Virus record (IMG/VR): IMGVR_UViG_3300025728_000009
Span: 27,286 to 91,285 of that record
DNA length: 64,000 bases
Direction: 5' to 3' (one strand)
DNA from: a virus
Of this stretch, positions 1-7,084 are shown in pieces. Position numbers and translations under genes: made by a program. Within the stretch, counting starts at the first letter, position 1. Every line of letters begins with the position of its first letter. Under the pieces are notes generated by a model, which worked only from the letters and a program-made list of their open reading frames with translations, had not been told where the DNA came from and made no database searches.

Positions 1-101
1 CTAACGATGTATTCCAAGCTATTATCTAGCGAACTTTTCGAGCTTTGATAGGCACTTTTACATGCTTCTAGCCGTTCTAGCAACTCAGACAAGTGCTTCA
101 T
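1..101 (-). CDS. Partial small gene at window edge
   Basis: An ORF of 33 codons starts at an ATG that overlaps the stop of the upstream gene (ATGA, 98-101) and runs off the window edge. The visible N-terminus is MKHLSELLERLEACKSAYQ, probably helical. The overlap matches the spacing seen throughout this gene cluster. Function unknown. Confidence 0.6.
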   Translation of the reverse strand, partial: MKHLSELLERLEACKSAYQSSKSSLDNSLEYIV

Positions 102-301
102 GGGGTTGCCACCTTAACAGCTAAAATGAACGGCCAATTGTCGTAAGTTAGCCAACTGAATAGGACAGCGAACACAGAAGGAATAAGCATTTCTGCACCA
201 ACTTTACCAGAGAAGCCTGCTGACACATAGGAACCTACCAAAGTAACTGCCCACAGCCAGATGGAAATTACAAGAAGTACACACCATCCTAGAATTATCA
301 T
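98..301 (-). CDS. Small membrane protein
   Basis: This 67-aa protein has two hydrophobic stretches (about residues 3-25 and 38-50) separated by a short Gly/Ser-rich turn, which suggests a two-pass inner-membrane protein. The start has a strong AAGGAGAG ribosome site. It overlaps the next gene by 4 nt (ATGA). Function unknown; an early membrane modifier is one possibility. Confidence 0.7.
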   Translation of the reverse strand: MIILGWCVLLVISIWLWAVTLVGSYVSAGFSGKVGAEMLIPSVFAVLFSWLTYDNWPFILAVKVATP

Positions 302-535
302 TTATTTACTCTCCTTAGCTTTGTCTGCGTCTATCGCTAAGTCAATCAACCGAACAAGCTCTGTACTTGCCGTGCTAATCTCAGCCTGTGCATCAAAGAA
401 CAGCACCCACTCATCGGACAAGTCTTCGAATCGAACACCACTGTGAATGATGAATTGAGTCCAGCGGTGGCAGTTGGCAACGATTTCATCCGTCAATTTC
501 TTAGAGACTGTTGCTGATTTCCGTGGAATTTTCAT
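302..535 (-). CDS. Hypothetical early protein
   Basis: A 77-aa soluble protein with a basic N-terminus (MKIPRKSATVSKK) and an acidic, helical C-terminal half. It starts inside the upstream stop codon (ATGA) behind CAGGAGT. No family recognised. Confidence 0.7.
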   Translation of the reverse strand: MKIPRKSATVSKKLTDEIVANCHRWTQFIIHSGVRFEDLSDEWVLFFDAQAEISTASTELVRLIDLAIDADKAKESK

Positions 536-774
536 TTGATTACTCCTGTTGCTTCATCCAAAGCATCTTTAAGTTCCCACATGTTCTTCTGATACAAAGC
601 TGCTATATTAGTCAACTCCTCAATCTGCTTATTGGCAGCGTCAAAGGCTGACAAGAAAACTACAGGCTTTCCCCAAAGCCTTCCGGCCTCTTCATTTTGA
701 GTCCAACCGTAGTCATCTGATGCAGCGTTCGGAAGAACATAACCAATAATCTCCACATCACTATTAATCTTCAT
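532..774 (-). CDS. Hypothetical early protein
   Basis: An 80-aa protein beginning MKINSDVEIIGYVLPNA. I chose the ATG at 774 because AAGGAGAATGTT lies directly upstream; a longer in-frame start at 822 would overlap the neighbour by about 38 nt. The C-terminal half is probably a helix (DAANKQIEELTNIAALYQKN). The same GGAGAATGTTATGAA start context recurs at the next gene upstream. Function unknown. Confidence 0.7.
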   Translation of the reverse strand: MKINSDVEIIGYVLPNAASDDYGWTQNEEAGRLWGKPVVFLSAFDAANKQIEELTNIAALYQKNMWELKDALDEATGVIK

Positions 775-784
775 AACATTCTCC

Positions 785-1171
785 TTACCAATCAATATCA
801 ATTGTGTACGTACCAGCTTCAATCAGTTCCATTCGGTAAAGACTGTTTGCAACCATTTGTACATCTGGATAGAAGTTACGACCCCAGAACAGATCAAGGA
901 AACGTTTGTCTTCTGGATCACCATTCCACTCTTTAGGGTCACGAGCAAGCCATGCATCAAAGCTTACACCCATTTCCTCCCCGTTGATTTCTTCAGGAAC
1001 CGTATCATTCTCATAGTCATCTGCACCATCAGGAATTGTCAGTGTAACACGTTGACGTTCTTTACAACCATCTTGTTGCTGAAAGCTGTAAGGGCGACCA
1101 TATGTAGTTTCTACCAAACTATCCCAATCACCTACGCCAATGACTTGTTCTGTTCGTGTTGTGATTTTCAT
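785..1171 (-). CDS. Hypothetical acidic early protein
   Basis: A 128-aa acidic protein rich in Asp, Glu and Trp with no cysteine motif or membrane segment, except one Cys near residue 35. An AGGAGAATGTT ribosome site precedes the ATG. It may be read from the weak promoter-like site at 1241-1269. No family recognised. Confidence 0.7.
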   Translation of the reverse strand: MKITTRTEQVIGVGDWDSLVETTYGRPYSFQQQDGCKERQRVTLTIPDGADDYENDTVPEEINGEEMGVSFDAWLARDPKEWNGDPEDKRFLDLFWGRNFYPDVQMVANSLYRMELIEAGTYTIDIDW

Positions 1172-1202
1172 AACATTCTCCTAAATAATTTGTTTTACAA
1201 GA

Positions 1203-1269
1203 TACAGCCCTTGTATCCCTCTGTTGTGTGCATGGCTGTAAGATTAGCTGATTAGATTGAGTGAGTCAA
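1203..1269 (-). promoter_or_regulatory. Weak promoter-like site and leader hairpin
   Basis: On the minus strand TTGACT (1269-1264) is followed after 17 nt by TAATCT (1246-1241), a poor -10. Just downstream TACAGCC and GGCTGTA (1234-1240 and 1203-1209) form a 7-bp stem in the leader of the 128-aa gene. The site overlaps the end of the Cys-rich gene. Tentative. Confidence 0.3.
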
Positions 1270-1423
1270 GGGTTTCTTCAAGATAAAAGCGACATTCCTC
1301 GATGATTTTGATCGATACAGCCATGCAAATGTAAGGTTGATAGCGTGGCAAGGGTTCGATGAGGAAGCGCTTGCATGTGTCTCTTTTTGTGCAGTCTGTT
1401 CCCTCACATTTACTGATTGTCAT
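1244..1423 (-). CDS. Small Cys-rich protein
   Basis: A 59-aa ORF with an N-terminal cluster of three cysteines (CEGTDCTKRDTCKRF) and two further cysteines, consistent with a small metal-binding fold. It overlaps the upstream gene by 14 nt. The ribosome site (CTGGTGATTT) is weak, so the start is uncertain. The N-terminal pattern is common among phage early proteins of unknown function. Confidence 0.6.
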   Translation of the reverse strand: MTISKCEGTDCTKRDTCKRFLIEPLPRYQPYICMAVSIKIIEECRFYLEETLDSLNLIS

Positions 1424-1592
1424 AAATCACCAGGGGTTTAATTACAAATTTTGTTTGTTCGTTAAAAGTAAATCCTTTGTACTTTGCCCAAGAATTGAAA
1501 CTAGACTTTGCTCCGCTCATTGATTCATACAGAGAGCCCCATCGCATTCCTGTCTCGGTGTCAATGATTATATAGCCTTGAATGTCACTCAT
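1410..1592 (-). CDS. Hypothetical protein
   Basis: A 60-aa protein, MSDIQGYIIIDTETGMRWG at the N-terminus, with Trp/Tyr-rich beta-like segments. It overlaps the upstream gene by 4 nt. The short ITDTETG-like string resembles an exonuclease motif only superficially; the protein is too short to be one. Function unknown. Confidence 0.65.
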   Translation of the reverse strand: MSDIQGYIIIDTETGMRWGSLYESMSGAKSSFNSWAKYKGFTFNEQTKFVIKPLVIYDNQ

Positions 1593-1843
1593 ACAAACCT
1601 CTCTATTGGAATGTCCTGATATCTTTGTGGAAGATTACCACACATTTCTAACCACTCACCACAAACTTCTCTCACATCTACAGATTCTAGATGATGATTG
1701 TTGATAAGTTCTGCCCAATCCTGTGTATGTAAAGAATGGTGTTCGGTCCATAGAGTGTAATTCTCATTACCGTCGTCAAGATAGATTCCTGACCAGTCAC
1801 CGTGGCTGCTGTTTACAACTATTACTTTCTTTTGGATTGTCAC
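1589..1843 (-). CDS. Hypothetical protein
   Basis: An 84-aa protein with a beta-rich first half and a helical second half carrying two cysteines. ATGA-type overlaps with both neighbours mark it as part of the same polycistronic unit. No family recognised. Confidence 0.65.
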   Translation of the reverse strand: MTIQKKVIVVNSSHGDWSGIYLDDGNENYTLWTEHHSLHTQDWAELINNHHLESVDVREVCGEWLEMCGNLPQRYQDIPIERFV

Positions 1844-2046
1844 TTGGACTCCTCCAACTCTTTAATTTTAGCGTGTAGCTGCTGCACATACTTCTCCCAG
1901 TAATAACTGCTATCATTCCAACCGTTGCAATATTTGTAACATGCGCCTAGATTATTTTCATAAGGAATTTCTATTGGTGCAGTATTCTTAATAGAAAGCT
2001 CCGCACCACCCGGAATATTTATATTGTCCCATTCTGGCAGTTTCAA
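1840..2046 (-). CDS. Hypothetical protein
   Basis: A 68-aa protein with a Tyr/Trp-rich middle (YKYCNGWNDSSYYWEKY) and a charged C-terminal helix. It overlaps both neighbours by 4 nt. Function unknown. Confidence 0.65.
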   Translation of the reverse strand: MKLPEWDNINIPGGAELSIKNTAPIEIPYENNLGACYKYCNGWNDSSYYWEKYVQQLHAKIKELEESK

Positions 2047-2375
2047 TTCTTAACCCTCACTCCACAGTTATCGCAGGTTAGCATACCATCCATATCATCG
2101 TAAATAGACATTTCTTTCATTGTGCCTTTGTGGCAGACTGCACAGTTCCCTTCTTTGTAGAATTTCCAATTTCTAATGTTAACCATATCTTCTACACTAA
2201 TACCAAGTGTACGGTATGCACCTTTTCGTCGCCAGACAGACCAACCCCAAACACAGGGCTTACCTGATTTATTGTTGATCTTAACTTTAGTTTCAGTTTC
2301 ATCAGGAGCAATACCAATCAAAGGAATGTCCCAATAATCAGAGTTAAAAGGATCTATGAGTTGCTTGGCTGTCAT
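2043..2375 (-). CDS. Zinc-ribbon protein
   Basis: A 110-aa protein. The C-terminus carries two CxxC pairs (CAVCHKGT near residue 79 and CDNC near residue 101), a typical zinc ribbon that would bind nucleic acid or protein. The N-terminal part matches nothing I recognise. It lies in the overlapping early cluster. Confidence 0.7.
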   Translation of the reverse strand: MTAKQLIDPFNSDYWDIPLIGIAPDETETKVKINNKSGKPCVWGWSVWRRKGAYRTLGISVEDMVNIRNWKFYKEGNCAVCHKGTMKEMSIYDDMDGMLTCDNCGVRVKN

Positions 2376-2527
2376 TCTTCCTCTCCCAAATCAAACTCAA
2401 GTGACTCAATAATTTTCTCAATCTCATCTGTTACACTATAATCGTATTGCAATTCTTTTTCCAACAAATGTTTAGCCTGTTGCAGAAGGGTGATAGTGTG
2501 TTGGATAGTTTGTTTATGTTGGGTCAT
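2372..2527 (-). CDS. Hypothetical helical protein
   Basis: A 51-aa ORF starting MTQHKQTIQHTITLLQQAKH and ending with an acidic tail (FDLGEEE). It is predicted almost wholly helical. An AAGGAGGCTACTAA ribosome site precedes the ATG, and it overlaps both neighbours by 4 nt, which supports it despite its size. Confidence 0.65.
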   Translation of the reverse strand: MTQHKQTIQHTITLLQQAKHLLEKELQYDYSVTDEIEKIIESLEFDLGEEE

Positions 2528-2661
2528 TTAGTAGCCTCCTTATTTGGATAGGTCTCTTCATCTTCTTGTGCCTGAATCCAAGCCAGAGCAAAGTCACTAT
2601 ACGTAATCAAGCCTTCCGAGTACTGTTTGTTCAGCTCTTCTTCACGTTCATCAATTGTCAT
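2524..2661 (-). CDS. Hypothetical protein
   Basis: A 45-aa ORF (MTIDEREEELNKQYSEGLIT at the N-terminus), charged and helical. Its last codons (AATAAGGAGGCT) supply the ribosome site of the next gene. A GAGGAGAAATGAG ribosome site precedes its own start. Function unknown. Confidence 0.65.
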   Translation of the reverse strand: MTIDEREEELNKQYSEGLITYSDFALAWIQAQEDEETYPNKEATK

Positions 2662-2662
2662 C

Positions 2663-2851
2663 TCATTTCTCCTCAAAACTATAACAATGGTTCATCCTAT
2701 CATGATTTCTGATATACGTACATGTCAAGTGATTCAGTTTACCACCTACATCATTCGTATATTTAGGTGCTGTACACCTCCACTCAAATAGCTTTATGTA
2801 TCGCCATTGCGTTGTTAGGGAGCGATGTTTGCAATCGGAGCATTTGTTCAT
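2663..2851 (-). CDS. Small Cys-rich protein
   Basis: A 62-aa protein beginning MNKCSDCKHRS. It has CxxC at residues 4-7, further cysteines near 26, 44 and 56, and several histidines: a probable zinc-binding fold. Function unknown. Confidence 0.65.
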   Translation of the reverse strand: MNKCSDCKHRSLTTQWRYIKLFEWRCTAPKYTNDVGGKLNHLTCTYIRNHDRMNHCYSFEEK

Positions 2852-2852
2852 T

Positions 2853-3107
2853 TCAATTATCTTTAGTCCCGAGTTGTAGAGTTCGTTTATTGTAATAGGA
2901 AGCTTCAGGTTTTACAAACTGATTGCCTCGAAAGTCTGTGTAATCAAAGTGCTTCCCACAACCATATTCCTCGTCTGCTGTGAACTCTTCAACAGATACA
3001 TTTCCGCCTTGATCATAATAACCAGTTCCAGACGAATGTACCAATACTTCTACAGTCGCTTCTTGGTCTTGTGTGAGCAACCACTCACGAAATTCTGCTA
3101 CGTTCAT
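2853..3107 (-). CDS. Hypothetical protein
   Basis: An 84-aa protein, probably alpha/beta, beginning MNVAEFREWLLTQDQEATVE. This N-terminal pattern occurs in many small phage proteins of unknown role. It overlaps the upstream gene by 4 nt and sits 1 nt from the next. Confidence 0.7.
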   Translation of the reverse strand: MNVAEFREWLLTQDQEATVEVLVHSSGTGYYDQGGNVSVEEFTADEEYGCGKHFDYTDFRGNQFVKPEASYYNKRTLQLGTKDN

Positions 3108-3427
3108 TTCTTACTCCTATATTCTTCAGGCCAAGGTATGTCACAATGACGACACTTTCTAAATCCCCACATGTGTAGACCATTAGTCTGTTTACAGATT
3201 GAATAGTCATCTGGTGGATACTCCTCAATATAAACAGGCTTAGCTTTAGCCTCATACTGTGTCTTCAAATGTTCCAACTGATCAGTAGCAAACTCACCTC
3301 GATAATCGCCACCAACATATTCTGCGAAGTTACCTACTCCGTAGGTACGGATAGCATTTTCAAATACATCCATTCCTGTTGTGGCTTCTACTAGTGGTAG
3401 AGCGTTTGGTGCGTATTCGTCTGTCAT
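3104..3427 (-). CDS. Hypothetical protein with CxxC
   Basis: A 107-aa protein with an acidic N-terminus and a C-terminal CRHC motif plus an upstream Cys and His, a possible single zinc site. It overlaps both neighbours by 4 nt. Function unknown. Confidence 0.65.
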   Translation of the reverse strand: MTDEYAPNALPLVEATTGMDVFENAIRTYGVGNFAEYVGGDYRGEFATDQLEHLKTQYEAKAKPVYIEEYPPDDYSICKQTNGLHMWGFRKCRHCDIPWPEEYRSKK

Positions 3428-3636
3428 TTTGAAACCTCGTTAATAACTGTAACTTTCAATTTACTAAAGTCTTCTGCACACCCAGCTATAAGTCTTGGGC
3501 CTAACCACGTAGGAACTGTTACGCTGAAATAATAACCTTTCTTCTGAGCGCAATCAATCATGATTTTATGGTAATCTGGAGATTGAAGGTTGCAGCCTGA
3601 AAGTAATATGGCAATCATTACTAGAAGGACTTTCAC
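3424..3636 (-). CDS. Putative lipoprotein
   Basis: A 70-aa protein with a short hydrophobic signal (MKVLLVMIAILLSGC) ending in a clear LSGC lipobox, so it should be lipid-modified at Cys15 and anchored in the envelope. The remaining 55 residues contain two more cysteines. It sits in the early cluster far from the lysis genes, so a role in superinfection control is more likely than in lysis. That is inference. Confidence 0.7.
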   Translation of the reverse strand: MKVLLVMIAILLSGCNLQSPDYHKIMIDCAQKKGYYFSVTVPTWLGPRLIAGCAEDFSKLKVTVINEVSK

Positions 3637-3866
3637 TTATCCATTTCCTTCAACAATTCCAATAACTGCATCTCAAGACCAGCAGATTCAGCATAAGCAC
3701 CGACTGCTTGAAGGTCATCAATACCTTCTTGAACCAAATCAATCAGCTTCTGTTTGTAGTCTGGTACACATGGTTCTTGTTCCCATCCACATTTTGTGCA
3801 GTCATGTCCATCTACGAAAGCTTCGCAGCGTTGACATAGGATGTTTCCCACAGGATTAAAAGCCAT
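3633..3866 (-). CDS. Zinc-ribbon protein
   Basis: A 77-aa protein starting MAFNPVGNILCQRCEAF. Two CxxC pairs (CQRC and CTKC) lie in the first 30 residues, with a helical tail. I prefer the ATG at 3866; a GTG one codon upstream is also possible. It overlaps the lipoprotein gene by 4 nt. Confidence 0.65.
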   Translation of the reverse strand: MAFNPVGNILCQRCEAFVDGHDCTKCGWEQEPCVPDYKQKLIDLVQEGIDDLQAVGAYAESAGLEMQLLELLKEMDK

Positions 3867-3946
3867 CACTTATACTCCTCAATTCCAGTATGCAAAACAT
3901 AACATTTCCCGCTAGTTTTGTCCACTCCAATCACACAAACATGCAT
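3866..3946 (-). CDS. Possible 26-aa ORF
   Basis: MHVCVIGVDKTSGKCYVLHT begins this tiny ORF. It overlaps the 3' end of its upstream neighbour by 35 nt in another frame and ends on the start codon of the next gene. AAGGGGG lies just before the ATG but very close. It would fill the only gap in the overlapping chain here; support is weak. Confidence 0.3.
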   Translation of the reverse strand: MHVCVIGVDKTSGKCYVLHTGIEEYK

Positions 3947-4112
3947 CCCCCTTACCTAGCTCATCAGGATAGTGTCCAACCTTAATTAGTAGCTCTTTTC
4001 CCGCTAAGTCTTGCCATTTGAAGATGGATTTGTCTAAGCTTTGTTGAATATCAAATGAATAATTACCTGTGTAGACCTCTCCATCCCATTGTTCGTACTG
4101 TTGCTCTTTCAT
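3912..4112 (-). CDS. Hypothetical protein
   Basis: A 66-aa protein beginning MKEQQYEQWDGEVYTGNYSF. The start at 4112 overlaps the upstream stop (ATGA) and has GAAGAGGG upstream, so I prefer it over the longer start at 4133. It ends in a CLCDW motif. Function unknown. Confidence 0.65.
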   Translation of the reverse strand: MKEQQYEQWDGEVYTGNYSFDIQQSLDKSIFKWQDLAGKELLIKVGHYPDELGKGDACLCDWSGQN

Positions 4113-4324
4113 TCTGCCCTCTTCATATTGCACAAATACATAAATTCATCTTTATACATGTCTTTAACTTCTTCTGTGAAGTCCTCATTACCAAACTCAT
4201 GTGTCCACACTGACCTGCCAAAGCGACTCTCTACGTCTGCATGAAAGACTGAGAAATCACACATTACAATACCTGTATAGCCAGTGATAACGATTGCTTG
4301 GTATTTACTCAGCATTTCACTCAT
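4109..4324 (-). CDS. Hypothetical protein
   Basis: A 71-aa protein, MSEMLSKYQAIVITGYTGIV at the N-terminus, alpha/beta in character. The ATG at 4324 follows GGAGAGAAAGATT and overlaps the preceding gene by 8 nt. The longer in-frame start at 4396 lacks a comparable ribosome site. Confidence 0.65.
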   Translation of the reverse strand: MSEMLSKYQAIVITGYTGIVMCDFSVFHADVESRFGRSVWTHEFGNEDFTEEVKDMYKDEFMYLCNMKRAE

Positions 4325-4511
4325 AATCTTTCTCTCCTCCCTGCTGCCTATCTTCATAATCACTAAATTCACACAACAGATTGTAGTATGCATCAAAGCT
4401 TACATATTGTCCAAACTCTGCTGTAATTTTCTGTACAGATGCTTGACCAAAGTCATGATATTCTACTTTAAAATTATAACGTCTTGGATTGCTGTGTTCA
4501 AGACTGCTCAT
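4317..4511 (-). CDS. Hypothetical protein
   Basis: A 64-aa protein ending in a charged tail whose codons (GGAGAGAAAGAT) act as the ribosome site of the next gene. It overlaps its upstream neighbour by 4 nt. No recognisable motif. Confidence 0.65.
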   Translation of the reverse strand: MSSLEHSNPRRYNFKVEYHDFGQASVQKITAEFGQYVSFDAYYNLLCEFSDYEDRQQGGEKDYE

Positions 4512-4741
4512 TTTCCAATTTCCTCGTGATAGTCAGAATGTCGATTGCAGCCACACCACATAAGATAATATAAAGCTTTCACTTCGTCTGTCTGATTGTT
4601 TGGAATGGTTAAGTCACCACCATCTATGCACAAACAACCCGATTCGAAGTAATCAACTAGAAACTTGATATCCTTGGTGGCAGGTAGCTCTTTCTTACGC
4701 TTATCAAATACCTGAAGTGTTGACTCTAGCATTGTGTTCAT
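4508..4741 (-). CDS. Hypothetical protein
   Basis: A 77-aa protein with three cysteines in the second half. ATGA-type overlaps on both sides. Function unknown. Confidence 0.65.
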   Translation of the reverse strand: MNTMLESTLQVFDKRKKELPATKDIKFLVDYFESGCLCIDGGDLTIPNNQTDEVKALYYLMWCGCNRHSDYHEEIGK

Positions 4742-5232
4742 TTATTCAACTCCCCAATCTGTTCATTAATCCGTGTAATAGTCCATTCAGCACTTCTCAA
4801 ATCTTCATGTGCTCGCTGAAGTTGTCCTTCAAGTTTCTTCAATACTGCTGTCTTACTCACATCACTCCCTTTAAGCTTAGCCCACTTCTTTGTACACTGA
4901 TACCCTACAAACACAACACCCTCATAATCATCTTTAGCGTATTCATGCACAAATTCGTAATCATTCAGATTGCAGATGAACTCTAAGTCGAATGACTCCG
5001 CATTCACATATTTCGAATATTCACGAGCCAAGCCTTCGTGTGTGAAGATGTTTGTGTCTTCTTTTCCATCCTTGAAAGGCCAATAGTTGTATGTGTCGAT
5101 TAGAACTATGTCACCGTGTCTGTCTGTACGAGCTACCGCACGTCTGTCTCTGCACCAATACGGATCTGATGATGGACCAAGGTTAGGTTTCCAAGTGTAT
5201 TGGAAGTAATCGCCGTCTTTGATCTGTGTCAT
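4738..5232 (-). CDS. Hypothetical early protein
   Basis: A 164-aa protein, one of the longest in this cluster. The first two thirds are Tyr/Trp- and Asp-rich. The last 45 residues form a likely coiled coil (KKLEGQLQRAHEDLRSAEW). It overlaps both neighbours by 4 nt. No family recognised. Confidence 0.7.
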   Translation of the reverse strand: MTQIKDGDYFQYTWKPNLGPSSDPYWCRDRRAVARTDRHGDIVLIDTYNYWPFKDGKEDTNIFTHEGLAREYSKYVNAESFDLEFICNLNDYEFVHEYAKDDYEGVVFVGYQCTKKWAKLKGSDVSKTAVLKKLEGQLQRAHEDLRSAEWTITRINEQIGELNK

Positions 5233-5573
5233 TTCAAACTCCTAAGCCAATTAATTTTACTCTCTTCAGTCTCACCATTCAATTCAGTCCAGACATTGAC
5301 AATCTCTTCAGTTCTCATGTCACAGAAATCTTTTGGTGGTGACATAATTAGAGTCTTATCTGTCCAATTGAGAATACCACCTTCATAGCGATCTTGCCAA
5401 TAAAACATTTTACCTTCGCTGTAATCAGCTATACCGTGACAATGATAACCATCCATGCTTAGGTAAGTTAGATTAGGATAGAGTTTATTAAGAACAAGGA
5501 AAGCTAGCCATTGAGGTTTATCATCGCTTGGAAATAGTGATTGTTCTACAAAGTGATAGGCTAGATCGCTCAT
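5229..5573 (-). CDS. Hypothetical early protein
   Basis: A 114-aa protein, alpha/beta, with no metal-binding or membrane motif. It overlaps the flanking genes by 4 nt on each side. Function unknown. Confidence 0.7.
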   Translation of the reverse strand: MSDLAYHFVEQSLFPSDDKPQWLAFLVLNKLYPNLTYLSMDGYHCHGIADYSEGKMFYWQDRYEGGILNWTDKTLIMSPPKDFCDMRTEEIVNVWTELNGETEESKINWLRSLK

Positions 5574-5737
5574 TGTTTAATTCCTGCAATTTTGAATTCC
5601 ACATTCTCAGCCACAGCCTTAAACCTGTCAAGCACTGACATAAATTGATACCCTCCAGCTTTGCTCCACACGAGGACAACAGCATTTCCTAGATGTTTGC
5701 GTAAAACGTAGGGTTCGAAGTTTTCAATTGAGTACAT
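5570..5737 (-). CDS. Hypothetical protein, first gene after promoter
   Basis: A 55-aa ORF beginning MYSIENFEPYVLRKHLGNAV, with AGAGGAAAAC before the ATG. It is the first gene downstream of the promoter at 5769-5797 and overlaps the next gene by 4 nt. Function unknown. Confidence 0.65.
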   Translation of the reverse strand: MYSIENFEPYVLRKHLGNAVVLVWSKAGGYQFMSVLDRFKAVAENVEFKIAGIKQ

Positions 5738-5768
5738 TTAGTTTTCCTCTGTGTTTTCTGTTGCTTGA

Positions 5769-5797
5769 ATTTTAGACAAAAGAAAAGGGCCTGTCAA
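5769..5797 (-). promoter_or_regulatory. Sigma70-like promoter inside terminator
   Basis: TTGACA (5797-5792), 17 nt, TAAAAT (5774-5769) on the minus strand: a perfect -35 and a 5/6 -10 at ideal spacing. The -35 lies in the loop and 3' arm of the terminator at 5773-5802. It would restart transcription for the gene chain below 5737. Confidence 0.7.
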
Positions 5798-5802
5798 GGC
5801 CC
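5773..5802 (-). terminator. Rho-independent terminator
   Basis: Read on the minus strand, GGGCCT-TGAC-AGGCCC forms a perfect 6-bp GC-rich stem (5802-5787) followed by TTTTCTTTTG. It lies just after the stop codon of the 405-aa nuclease gene and should end that transcript. Confidence 0.8.
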
Positions 5803-5806
5803 AATA

Positions 5807-7024
5807 TCACGCAAGGTTGAAAATTTCTTTAATCTTAGGCTTTTCAAGCACCTCCAAGCTCATGCACTCAAACATCCCACCCTTAAACGGCACCAAAGGG
5901 TTGTAGTGAAACTCCCTGAATTCCTTGTGTAGTTCGGCTTCCATCTCTAAGACTGAAAGATGTTTGTCTTGCACTGTTGACAGGATTTCAACATCGTAGT
6001 ACCTTCCTATCGACCACATCCTTTCCCTCATATTGAAGGATCTACCAATCTTGATAAAAGATTCCTCTTTATTATACAAGTTTATGAGGTATAGATTGTC
6101 ATCTTCGTCTGCACGACCTTCGTATTCACCATACCCGTTATTTACGGCTGAGGATTTATATCTGCAAGACCCACCACAACCCCTACCTCTCAGGAAGTTG
6201 TTAATGGACGTGGAGTTTTCATGCCCTTCTGCACACAACCAATCAAACTTACTTGTCTGCCTGATATCATCAGTGTTGAAACCAATAAATGTAAAGCCTT
6301 GTGCAGTTACAAGGTTATTCATCTTAAGTTCATATTGTGCTGAAGTTAAAGGTGGATTATCTTTACATCGACAAGGTAGATTACCAGCCTTAAGGCTTGC
6401 ATATGAGGCATTAAAAACACCATTGCAAAGACCAGCCTTTGTATACTCATCTTCTTTACAAATAGGACAGCTAACAAACCATCTTTCATACCTACCAGTG
6501 GAACCGGGCACAGGATCTCTTTCAAACGTCGTACCGCTAACAAAGGAGCCTGTAGATAAAAACAAATCAATATAGTGTTCTATAGGTTTTACTTTGTTTT
6601 TAGATATGAGTCCATCAAGACCAACACACCTTTTATTGTCATCTGAGCCGCCTAAGAATGAATTTATCCTCGGAAGAGTTACTACATCATTAGTTCTTAA
6701 GTCTACAGCCTTGATCTTAGTATTAATCTTACCGTTATATTCCCCATCCCAACCTATGAATTTATAATCCCTCTTAATGCACTCCCGTATTACCAATATC
6801 TTATTTTGTTCTTCTGTTAGGTACGGAGTTCTGGCACAAAGACAAGAACATGATCCTTTACTTAGGCTGTGTGCATGAGAGGTAATTGATCCTAGTGGGA
6901 ATAGTTCAGTATCTAAAGAGCACTTACTACAAGAGACAATCCACTTATCTTTCCCTATCTTACTAACTAATGTCATTATTGAATCTCTTACTTCAAACTG
7001 ATCACCTTCATTGCGTACTGTCAT
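5807..7024 (-). CDS. GIY-YIG / T5orf172-like endonuclease
   Basis: A 405-aa protein. The C-terminal ~100 residues (LYLINLYNKEESFIKIGRS onward, with a later Glu in EMEAELHKEF) look like the GIY-YIG-related T5orf172/MUG113 nuclease domain. The N-terminal ~290 residues contain three Cys-rich modules (near SCSKC...CSCLC, SCPICKEDEY...CRCK and CAEGH...CGGSC). The first two are followed by LTxxQ and look like tandem zinc-finger DNA-binding repeats. This architecture fits a homing endonuclease. The gene has its own terminator and a long structured RNA directly upstream, as if the pair had inserted into the small-gene cluster. Target unknown. Confidence 0.65.
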   Translation of the reverse strand: MTVRNEGDQFEVRDSIMTLVSKIGKDKWIVSCSKCSLDTELFPLGSITSHAHSLSKGSCSCLCARTPYLTEEQNKILVIRECIKRDYKFIGWDGEYNGKINTKIKAVDLRTNDVVTLPRINSFLGGSDDNKRCVGLDGLISKNKVKPIEHYIDLFLSTGSFVSGTTFERDPVPGSTGRYERWFVSCPICKEDEYTKAGLCNGVFNASYASLKAGNLPCRCKDNPPLTSAQYELKMNNLVTAQGFTFIGFNTDDIRQTSKFDWLCAEGHENSTSINNFLRGRGCGGSCRYKSSAVNNGYGEYEGRADEDDNLYLINLYNKEESFIKIGRSFNMRERMWSIGRYYDVEILSTVQDKHLSVLEMEAELHKEFREFHYNPLVPFKGGMFECMSLEVLEKPKIKEIFNLA

Positions 7025-7084
7025 ACTTATTCTTTAATTCTCTTATGTATTTAGTTATTATTTATATTAGATTTATATTATTCA

